This document shows, piece by piece, positions 30,000 through 38,092 of a stretch of 64,000 nt of DNA. The translations under genes and the position numbers were made by a program. The stretch comes from Gemmatimonadota bacterium. GTDB lineage: Bacteria; Gemmatimonadota; Gemmatimonadetes; Gemmatimonadales; Gemmatimonadaceae. A model generated the notes under the pieces. The model did not search any database. It worked only from the letters and a program-made list of their open reading frames with translations, and had not been told where the DNA came from. The first letter of the stretch is position 1; each line of letters starts with the position of its first letter. Where the stretch lies: contig JAJTGR010000052.1 of the NCBI GenBank assembly GCA_021299375.1, forward strand, positions 40,385-104,384, written 5' to 3'.

Positions 30000-31196
30000 T
30001 CAGTTGTCACGAACCCGAAACACGAGATCCGCATATCGCGTCACCCGCGCCACCCCCACATCCCGGGCAAAGGCGTCCATCGGCTCGACGAGCTGCGTCG
30101 TGTAGTACCCCGGCACATTCAGGGGATGCGAGCCCGGGCCGCCGAACCAACTGCGGATGATCACGCTCTCGGGGGTGCGCGGGAGCGCCTGCACGTGGCG
30201 TACGAACGTGGCGAACGTCCCGGCGCGGATCAGATAGTCCTCGACGTTCGACGTGTAGAGCACCGAGACCGCGTCTCCGCGTTGCCGCAGCAACGCCGCC
30301 ACGGCCGGTAGCACTTTCGGGCCGGCGAGGTCGCCCACGACGGGAATGATCAGGTTGCGCCGTTCGAGTGACTGCACCACGCGAAAGGCGGTCTCGCTGG
30401 CGAGATAACTGCCCTGCCGGCCGTCGAGGTCGCGTTCGGCGAGCAGCTGCCCGAGCGTCGGGTAGTACGGCCGAGGGGCGCGTCCGGTGCTGGTGAACCG
30501 GAGGCCGATGCCGTCGGTGATGAACGCCCGGTGGAATCGCGTGATCGTGGCGAGGTCCTGCGAATCGAGCGGGATGCCGAAGGTCGTGAGCCGTGCGCGA
30601 ACGGTGCGCAGCGCCGCATCGACGCTGGCGGGTGTGATGGGCGTCCGCGCGGCCCACGCCACGAGGCTGTCGACGGGCCACGCCAGCACGCGGGCACTCG
30701 GCGCCGGCGCGGGACGCCCGAGCCACAGGGCCAGAAACTCCACCCGGCTGCTGGTGGACGTGAACAGCGCCTTGAACAGCAGGTGATGCAGGAGGTTATC
30801 GCGCCGCACATCGGCGATGATCGCGAGGCGCGGTGCCACCCGCGCGAGGTAATTGAAGTTCTGGTCGGGCCCGACGCCGATGTACACGCCGCCCCGCACG
30901 CCGCGCCGATCGAGAACGGTGAGCGGATGCAGGAGGCTCTGCTCGTTGGAGATGAGGTTGTCGGTGTCGAAGTAGCCGCCCCGATCGCTGAGACGCGCGG
31001 AGAGGGCCGCGAACTCGGTGGGGGAGAGACTGTCGGGACGTTGGGCGGGGAGTGGGGCGCTGACCGCCAGCTGGGCGGGCAGGGCGAACAGCGCGAGCCG
31101 GGACAGCGCGAGCCGGGACAGCGCGAGCGGGAACGGCGCGAGCGGGAACGGCGCGAGCGGGGGGGGCGTGGCGGAGGGAGACGGGGACATCGGCAC
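30000..31196 (-). CDS. Secreted hypothetical protein, LIC_10091-like
   Basis: FDTDNLISNEQSLLHPLTVL...GGVYIGVGPDQNFNYLARVAPRLAIIADVRRDNLLHHLLFKALF. Confidence 0.65.
   Translation of the reverse strand: MPMSPSPSATPPPLAPFPLAPFPLALSRLALSRLALFALPAQLAVSAPLPAQRPDSLSPTEFAALSARLSDRGGYFDTDNLISNEQSLLHPLTVLDRRGVRGGVYIGVGPDQNFNYLARVAPRLAIIADVRRDNLLHHLLFKALFTSTSSRVEFLALWLGRPAPAPSARVLAWPVDSLVAWAARTPITPASVDAALRTVRARLTTFGIPLDSQDLATITRFHRAFITDGIGLRFTSTGRAPRPYYPTLGQLLAERDLDGRQGSYLASETAFRVVQSLERRNLIIPVVGDLAGPKVLPAVAALLRQRGDAVSVLYTSNVEDYLIRAGTFATFVRHVQALPRTPESVIIRSWFGGPGSHPLNVPGYYTTQLVEPMDAFARDVGVARVTRYADLVFRVRDN
31086..31160 (-). repeat. 15-bp tandem repeat x5 within the signal-peptide-coding region
   Basis: GAACAGCGCGAGCCG / GGACAGCGCGAGCCG / GGACAGCGCGAGCGG / GAACGGCGCGAGCGG x2. 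Confidence 0.92.
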
Positions 31197-31200
31197 GGGG

Positions 31201-32013
31201 CTACCTCCGCCGCAATTCGCGGCCCGCCGTTGTCCAGATCACGATCACGCCGCAGCCGGCGTGGCGGCCGGCGAACTCGCCGGGCACGTCGCTGGCGCCG
31301 GTGTAGACCTCCAGGCCCTGGATGTCGCGCACGGGAATCGTCGGGCCGAAGGCGTTGTCCTCACGCTCGTCCACGATGTACTCCGGGGCGCAGCCCATGG
31401 GCGCGCGCGCCATCTGCGCCGTGCAGCTGCCGCCGGCACACGAGAAGCGGATGCCGCGCAACGTACGCATGGCGTCCTGCAGCGTGAAGAAGTTGTTTCG
31501 CTCGAAGTCCTCGCGCGTGAGATACTGGCCGCGCCCGGTCGCACGACGGCGCTCGAAGTCGAGGTAGCGACGGCCCAGCGCCGGATCAGCGGTCACCGCG
31601 ACGTTGGGAAGGCGCTGTGCGCTGGCGGTGTCGGTGGCGGTCGACGCGCCGAGCGGCTCGAGTTCGAGGTCCCGCTCCATCCGTTCCCGGGCTGCGAACG
31701 CCAGGCTGACCGAGCCCCGGGCGTACCCCGACGCGCTGACCAGGAACCGGTGGATACCGACCTTGAGTCCCCCGAGGTTGAACCGGCCGGCAGAGTCCGT
31801 TCGGGTGCTGAGTCCGGCGGTGGTGGCGGCAATGGTTGCACCGACGACGGGTGCCCCCGAGGTTGCATCGATGATCCGACCATGGAGTGACGCCCCCTGT
31901 GCCCCTAACGGTGCGGCGCAGGGTGAGGCCGCCAGCATCCATCCCAGGACGCCGGCCACGAGCAGTGGCCTCGAGCGCTTCGGGCAGTACGGGTTGGGAC
32001 ACGCGTTCGGCAT
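31201..32013 (-). CDS. Carboxypeptidase-regulatory-like plus TonB plug-like domain protein
   Basis: LHGRIIDATSGAPVVGATIAATTAGLSTRTDSAGRFNLGGLKVG; RNNFFTLQDAMRTLRGIRFSC plug-like segment; no beta-barrel. Confidence 0.75.
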   Translation of the reverse strand: MPNACPNPYCPKRSRPLLVAGVLGWMLAASPCAAPLGAQGASLHGRIIDATSGAPVVGATIAATTAGLSTRTDSAGRFNLGGLKVGIHRFLVSASGYARGSVSLAFAARERMERDLELEPLGASTATDTASAQRLPNVAVTADPALGRRYLDFERRRATGRGQYLTREDFERNNFFTLQDAMRTLRGIRFSCAGGSCTAQMARAPMGCAPEYIVDEREDNAFGPTIPVRDIQGLEVYTGASDVPGEFAGRHAGCGVIVIWTTAGRELRRR

Positions 32014-32181
32014 AACGGGACAAGCAGCGCTGAAAGGGGACGAACTGTATCGGCTTACGACGGTTTCGTCACAAACTTATTGCGGATTTGGGAACATCTC
32101 TGAACATTAACGAGCGTCGCAGGACCGGTTAGCACGACGCGTCACACCGGGACCGGTTTCCCTTCAGAGTCAGGAGCCTGC

Positions 32182-35100
32182 ATGTTGCACCGTCTGCGCC
32201 GGTTGCTCGCCGTCGCTGGAACTGCCGCCGCGCTGCCGTTATCCGGCCTCGCGGCCCAACAGACCGCCTCGATCACGGGCCGAGTCACCACGGCCGGCCA
32301 GCCCCTCGGCGGCGCCCAGGTCGGGATCGTGGAGCTCGGGGTTGGCAGTGTGACCGATACCCAGGGGCGATACACCTTCACGGTGGATCCGGCGCGCGCC
32401 GGAGGCAAGCCGGTCACCCTGCTTGCCCGCACGATCGGCTACCGGCCGGTCAAGCACGTGATCACCCTCACGGCGGGACGCATCGAGCAGAACTTCGACC
32501 TCGACAAGGACGTGCTCAACCTCGAGGCCGTGGTCACCACGGGCGTGTCGGACGCGACGTCGCAGCGAAAGACGACGTTCGCCGTCGCCGCGGTGGACAA
32601 CCAGCAGATCAAGGAGGCCCCGGCCTCCTCACCGCTGGGCACGCTCAACGGCCGCGTCGCCGGGGCCAGCGTGACCGCCGTGAACGGTGAGCCTGGCTCG
32701 GCGCCTCGCATCCGCCTGCGCGGCCCCACGTCGCTCACCGGCGGCCAGGATCCGCTCATCATTGTCGACGGCACCATTTCACGCATCTCGCTCGCCGACA
32801 TCAACGCCGAAGACATCGAGCGCATCGAGGTCATCAAGGGCGCCGCCGCCAGCTCGCTGTACGGCTCCGACGCCGCCAACGGCGTGGTCCAGATCTTCAC
32901 CAAGCGCGGTGCCACGCTGGCCACGGGCCAGACCAGCATCACGGTGCGCAACGAGTTCGGTACCAACGACCTCCGCAAGACCATCCCGAACAATCTGTCG
33001 CATCCCTACAAGCTGGATGCGCAGGGGCAGTTCCTGCGCGACGCCAACGGCAACCGCATCCAGGAAGACGACCGCGTCTCGGACAACTCGTATCCGGTGG
33101 TTTTCAACCAGCTGGACGACGTGTTCCGCCAGGGCCAGTTCATGACCAACTACATCTCGGTCGGCCAGCGGAATGCCAATTCCAACTTCAACGCGTCGTT
33201 CCAGAACACCAGGGATCAGGGCATCGCGAATCTGCTGAGCGGCTACAACCGCCAGAACTTCCGAGTCAACCTGGACATGGAGCTGCACCCCAAGCTCGAC
33301 TTCCAGACCGGCGCTTTCTATGGCCAGTCCACGGCCGACCAGGCCGACGACAGCTCCGGCGATGCCTTCTTCGGGCTGCGCTTCCTCGAGCCGAACATCA
33401 ACCTGCTGGAGCAGAACCCGAACGGCCCCCCCTACAAGGCGGCGATCCGGCAGACGCCGGCGTCGGGCAACGTGAGCAACCCGCTCTACAACTGGTCGAA
33501 CATCCAGAACAGCAACGACCGGGCGCGCTTCACGGGCCTGCTCAAGGTCCGCTATCGCCCACTGACCTGGCTGACCGCCGAGGGCAACACGAACTTCGAT
33601 CGCGGCTCGCGCACCTTCCGCTCGCTCACGCCACTGGGCTACATCGGCTCCACCGGCACGGTGAGCAAGGGCAGCCTCTTCAATCAGGAAGACGTGACGC
33701 AGGCCTACAACCTGGGGGCGACGCTCACGGCGGTGCGCAGCACCTCGTGGTTCACCAATACCACGAAGCTGGCCTGGGTCTACGAGGACCAGCAGAACAC
33801 GAGCACCACCATGCAGGCCACGGCGCTCACCGTGCCGCGGGTCACGGAGTTCTCGGCGGCTTCGCGCGATCCGGAGAACCCGGTCATCCCCGGCTCGTTC
33901 TCGCAGCCGATCCGCAACCAGAACTTCTTTGCGATTACCACGTTTGACATCAAGGACCGCTACATCATCGACGGTCTGATCCGTCAGGACCAGTCGTCGC
34001 TGTTCGGCGAGGACCAGCGTTCGCGCACCTTCAAGCGGTTGTCCGGTGCGTGGCGCGTCTCCGAGGATTTCTCGCTTCCGGGTATCGACGAACTCAAGCT
34101 GCGCACGTCGTACGGGGAGGCGGGGCTGCGCCCCGTGTTCGACGCGCAGTACGAACAGTTCGCCATCCAGGGCGGCAGTCCGGTCAAGGTCACACTCGGC
34201 AACCCCAACCTGCGTCCGGCGTTTTCCCGGGAAATCGAAGCTGGCTTCAACGTGAACTTCCTCAAGAATTTCACGTTCGAGTACAGCTATTCGAGCAAGA
34301 TCACCGACGACCAGATCCTCAACGTGCCGGTGTCGTCGGCCACGGGCTTCCGCAACCAGTGGCTCAATGCCGGCTCGCTCGCGGGCAGGACGCACGAGGT
34401 GCTGCTCGGGGCGGTGCTCGCCTCCACGCGCGACTTCCTGTGGCGGGTGAACATCGCTGGTGACCGCACGCGTCAGACGGTGCGCAGCCTCGCCGTCCCG
34501 CCGTTCCTGGTCGGCCCGGTGGCCAACACCACGATCTTCCGCCTGGCCCCGAACGAGCCGTTCGGCATCGTCTACGGCAGTCGCTGGGTGGACTCGCAGG
34601 ACCGACTCGACGCCATGCTGCGGACCCGGCGACTGAGCGGTACGGCGGCCGATTACGTGCAGAACGAAGAAGGCTACTTTGTGCCGCGGTCGGCGTGGCG
34701 CACCATCAACGAGCGCCCCATCAAGTTCGCTGACAGCACCGGCAACACGCTCTTCCAGATCGCCGACGTGAATCCCGACTTCAACCTGAACTTCAACACC
34801 CAGCTCAACTGGAAGAAGCTCTCCGTGACGGCGGTGGTGAACTGGGTGAAGGGCGGGCAGATCTACAACTACACGCGCCAGTGGCCGTTCTTCGACCAGC
34901 GGGACCCCGCGTTCGACCAGCGCGGCAAGCCGGAGAACGAGAAGAAGCCGACGACGTACTACGCCACGTTCTACAACAACTTCGACGCCAACGAGTACTT
35001 CGTCGAAAACGGCACGTACGTCCGCCTGCGTGAGCTCGCGGTCAACTACGAAATCCCGCGGGTCATCGTGAAGCGCTTCGGCCTCAGCGAGGGGCGCAGT

Positions 35101-35265
35101 GCCCGCCTCGGCGTGGTCGGCCGCAACCTGTTCACGAGCACCAAGTACAGCGGATACGATCCCGACGTGTCGGGCGGCGGGAGCAATCCGTTCGCCTACC
35201 GTGTGGACTACTTCACGTACCCCATCTTCAGGACGTTCACGTTCATGCTGGAGCTCGGCCTGTGA
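32182..35265 (+). CDS. SusC/RagA family TonB-linked outer membrane receptor
   Basis: Carboxypeptidase-like N-domain, PLGTLNGRVAGASVT..PRIRLRGPTSLTGGQDPLIIVDG, IERIEVIKGAAASSLYGSDAANGVVQIFTKRG. Confidence 0.95.
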   Translation: MLHRLRRLLAVAGTAAALPLSGLAAQQTASITGRVTTAGQPLGGAQVGIVELGVGSVTDTQGRYTFTVDPARAGGKPVTLLARTIGYRPVKHVITLTAGRIEQNFDLDKDVLNLEAVVTTGVSDATSQRKTTFAVAAVDNQQIKEAPASSPLGTLNGRVAGASVTAVNGEPGSAPRIRLRGPTSLTGGQDPLIIVDGTISRISLADINAEDIERIEVIKGAAASSLYGSDAANGVVQIFTKRGATLATGQTSITVRNEFGTNDLRKTIPNNLSHPYKLDAQGQFLRDANGNRIQEDDRVSDNSYPVVFNQLDDVFRQGQFMTNYISVGQRNANSNFNASFQNTRDQGIANLLSGYNRQNFRVNLDMELHPKLDFQTGAFYGQSTADQADDSSGDAFFGLRFLEPNINLLEQNPNGPPYKAAIRQTPASGNVSNPLYNWSNIQNSNDRARFTGLLKVRYRPLTWLTAEGNTNFDRGSRTFRSLTPLGYIGSTGTVSKGSLFNQEDVTQAYNLGATLTAVRSTSWFTNTTKLAWVYEDQQNTSTTMQATALTVPRVTEFSAASRDPENPVIPGSFSQPIRNQNFFAITTFDIKDRYIIDGLIRQDQSSLFGEDQRSRTFKRLSGAWRVSEDFSLPGIDELKLRTSYGEAGLRPVFDAQYEQFAIQGGSPVKVTLGNPNLRPAFSREIEAGFNVNFLKNFTFEYSYSSKITDDQILNVPVSSATGFRNQWLNAGSLAGRTHEVLLGAVLASTRDFLWRVNIAGDRTRQTVRSLAVPPFLVGPVANTTIFRLAPNEPFGIVYGSRWVDSQDRLDAMLRTRRLSGTAADYVQNEEGYFVPRSAWRTINERPIKFADSTGNTLFQIADVNPDFNLNFNTQLNWKKLSVTAVVNWVKGGQIYNYTRQWPFFDQRDPAFDQRGKPENEKKPTTYYATFYNNFDANEYFVENGTYVRLRELAVNYEIPRVIVKRFGLSEGRSARLGVVGRNLFTSTKYSGYDPDVSGGGSNPFAYRVDYFTYPIFRTFTFMLELGL

Positions 35266-36866
35266 GCCCCCTCGATCCGAACTTCTCACTCCGCGTCCGC
35301 GGGGCCGTGGGCATCGCCTTGGGTGCCTTGCTGCTCGCCAGCTGCAATTCCCTCGACGTCGAGAACCCCAACGCGCCGGACGCCACGCGGGCGCTGGCCG
35401 ATCCCGCGGCCATCGAGGCGGTGGCGGGCGGCACGCTGCGCACCTGGTTCAACACGTGGGACGGCATGGAAGGGGGCGGCCCGCTGGTCACGATGGCCCA
35501 GACCTACTCGGCCTCGTGGAACAACTTCAACATGAACTTCTACTCGTCGATCGACGGTGACGGGACCCGCAACTCGCGCCCGTTCCAGAACGATCTGGCG
35601 TCGGCGGGCCGCACCACGATGATCGCCTACTGGGAGGGGTACTACTCCACCCTGTCGTCAGCGGTGGACGTGCTCACGGCCATCCGCAAGAACAATCTCG
35701 TCATCGGCAATGCCAGCAACACGAAGCGGGCCGAGACCATCGCCCAGCTCATGCGGGGGGCGGCGCTCATGGGCATCGCCCTCAACTACGACAAGGGCTA
35801 CGTGATCGACGAGAACACCGACCTCGCCGGTCTGGCGTACAAGACGCGCAAGGAGGTGCGGGACGCGGCGGTGGCGGCATTCGCCAATGCGGCCACGCTG
35901 GCGGCGGCGAACCAGTTCACCACGCCTTCGGCGTGGACCAACGGCACGGCGTATACCAACACGCAGATCGCCGCGCTGGCGCGCACGATGGCGGCGATGA
36001 CGCTGGCCTACTACCCGCGCACAGCCGACGAGAATGCGCAGGTGGACTGGAACGCGGTGGCGCAGCTGGCGTCGCAGGGGATCTCGTCGGGTACCAACCG
36101 GTTCGATTTCATCTTCACCGGCGATGGCTGCAACTCGTGGTGCCACGAGATGCTGTACTGGTTCAACGCGTTCGACGGCGGCCGCGTGAGCACGCGGGTG
36201 GCTGCGCTGCTCGACCCGGCCACGCAGCGACATCCGTATCCCGCCGGTGGCAACCCCCGCCCGAATTCGCCCGACAAGCGGCTCGGTGACGGCTCCTTCG
36301 GTCCGGACGACGGCGATTTCGCCGGGTACTTCGGCACCATCCCCAAGACGGCGCGGGGTGGCACCGACTTCGTGTACTCCACGGAGGAGATCTTCCGTCC
36401 CGACCGCGGCATGTATCATCAGTCCAACATCGGCCACATTCGCTATGACCGCTCCGGCGAGCAGTCGCCGAACGGGATCTACGGTGGCTTCGGGCCGGCG
36501 CCGGTCATCACGCGGCACCAGAACGACCTGGTCTGGGCCGAGGCCGAACTGCGGCGTTCGGGTGGCAACCTGGCCACGGCCGCGAACCTCATCAACAACA
36601 CGCGCGTCGATCGTGGCGGCCTCACGCCGGCTACGGCGGGTGAAGGGCAGGCGTCGCTTCTCCAGAAGCTCATCTACGAACAGGAGGTCGAACTGTTGGG
36701 CCTTGGCGCAGCCCCCTTCTATCAGCGCCGCCGGGTGGCCAATGGCCTCCTGACGGGGACGCCGCGCGAGATGCCGGTGCCAGCCAAGGAGCTGGGGGTC
36801 AAGGGTGACGCGTTCTACACCTTCGGCGGGGCCAGCAACCCGGCCAACAGCCCGACCCCACCGTGA
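35262..36866 (+). CDS. SusD/RagB-like outer-membrane lipoprotein
   Basis: LLASCNSLDVENPNAPD lipobox and N-terminal SusD pattern; C-terminus LIYEQEVELLGLGAAPFYQRRR; immediately downstream of susC-like gene. Confidence 0.88.
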   Translation: MSPLDPNFSLRVRGAVGIALGALLLASCNSLDVENPNAPDATRALADPAAIEAVAGGTLRTWFNTWDGMEGGGPLVTMAQTYSASWNNFNMNFYSSIDGDGTRNSRPFQNDLASAGRTTMIAYWEGYYSTLSSAVDVLTAIRKNNLVIGNASNTKRAETIAQLMRGAALMGIALNYDKGYVIDENTDLAGLAYKTRKEVRDAAVAAFANAATLAAANQFTTPSAWTNGTAYTNTQIAALARTMAAMTLAYYPRTADENAQVDWNAVAQLASQGISSGTNRFDFIFTGDGCNSWCHEMLYWFNAFDGGRVSTRVAALLDPATQRHPYPAGGNPRPNSPDKRLGDGSFGPDDGDFAGYFGTIPKTARGGTDFVYSTEEIFRPDRGMYHQSNIGHIRYDRSGEQSPNGIYGGFGPAPVITRHQNDLVWAEAELRRSGGNLATAANLINNTRVDRGGLTPATAGEGQASLLQKLIYEQEVELLGLGAAPFYQRRRVANGLLTGTPREMPVPAKELGVKGDAFYTFGGASNPANSPTPP

Positions 36867-36899
36867 TGCGTGGCAGCAGCCACCTGCATTCCGCGTTAC

Positions 36900-36933
36900 C
36901 ACGAGAGGCCGGGCCTGCGCCCGGCCTCTCGTG
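36900..36933 (+). terminator. Stem-loop after susD-like gene (15-bp perfect stem, CTGC loop)
   Basis: CACGAGAGGCCGGGC CTGC GCCCGGCCTCTCGTG; no clear U tract. Confidence 0.6.
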
Positions 36934-36982
36934 CGTTCGCCCGGCGCTGTTCCCGAATGCGCCGTCGTGGCAGACTTCGCGC

Positions 36983-38092
36983 ATGAACCGGATGGCCTTG
37001 CTGGCTGCGATCATCGGCACCGTGTTGCAGAGCGCCTGCAGCGCCGAGCCCGCCCGCACGCCGGCGGCACTGCGGCTTGATGGCTCCCCGGCATCCCTTG
37101 GCGTCGCCCTGCGAAGCGAGGGGGCTGAGCAGCGTGGGTACGCGGCGGCTGACAGTGCGCCGCGGATCATCGTACGTGCCGCCGACGGTCAAGACGACGA
37201 CGCGCGGTTGTGCAGCGTGGTCGCCTCGCGCACGCGGGTGCCGGTCGCACTGGCCTGGGGCTTTCCGGTGGACTCCGCACTGCCGAGGCTCGCCACGCGC
37301 GTGCTCGTGGAGGGTGACGTGCAGGGGGTACGCTTCGTGCTCCCCGGCGCCGAGTCCCGCTACGTGTTCGAGGGGCTCACACGCGACGGCGTGTGGCGGG
37401 TGAGTGTGCGCTGGCCGGTCACGAGTGATTCGGCGCAGGCGGTCCCGGTGGGGGCGCCGGACTCGCTGATCGAACGGGCGCTTACGCCGTCACCGCTGGT
37501 GCTCGACTCGTTGGTCGCCGCGCTTCGGCTGACCGAGGAGCGAACGGTGACGGCCACGAGACCCCGCGCCGCGATGGTGCCACGCGCGGCGCGCGCTGTA
37601 CCCGTACTCAGCGACCTGCCGGTGCACGAGGTGTCACCCACCGCGGCGTGTCCCGAGGCCACGGTGGCCCTGTCCGCGCTCGCCCGTGTCGATCAGATGG
37701 TGCGCATCCCGGTGCGCGCAGGCGACGTCATCAGCGCCGACGCCATCGTGGAGAACGGCACCGTGCGCCTCGCGTTCGACGAGGCGCTCCCGCGACCGGA
37801 GTCTCGCGAGCGCCAGTCTGAGCCGCACGCGGCCATCGCCGCCACGGTCGACGGCCGCGTCACGTTGCGGATTCGGGTGCAGGTACTGCCGCGCGCGCAG
37901 GCGGAGCGGCAGACGGTGCTGCTCAGGTTGGTGCGGGCCGGCGGGGGCAGTCCAGCGGTGATTCACTCGCGAGACGGCGCCAGCGCAAAAGCGCGAGCGA
38001 GTCAGCGCCGCACCGCCCCGGCCGACCCAGCCCGTCGCGGATCGGCACCGGCGGTCACACTGCGCCCGTCGATACGGATGGCGGCGCCGTAG
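36983..38092 (+). CDS. Hypothetical lipoprotein
   Basis: MNRMALLAAIIGTVLQSACSAEPARTP lipobox. Confidence 0.65.
   Translation: MNRMALLAAIIGTVLQSACSAEPARTPAALRLDGSPASLGVALRSEGAEQRGYAAADSAPRIIVRAADGQDDDARLCSVVASRTRVPVALAWGFPVDSALPRLATRVLVEGDVQGVRFVLPGAESRYVFEGLTRDGVWRVSVRWPVTSDSAQAVPVGAPDSLIERALTPSPLVLDSLVAALRLTEERTVTATRPRAAMVPRAARAVPVLSDLPVHEVSPTAACPEATVALSALARVDQMVRIPVRAGDVISADAIVENGTVRLAFDEALPRPESRERQSEPHAAIAATVDGRVTLRIRVQVLPRAQAERQTVLLRLVRAGGGSPAVIHSRDGASAKARASQRRTAPADPARRGSAPAVTLRPSIRMAAP

Noticed and set aside
32779-35289. 836-aa - strand ORF opposite the SusC-like gene
   Set aside because: Shadow ORF; the opposite strand has clear TonB-receptor motifs.
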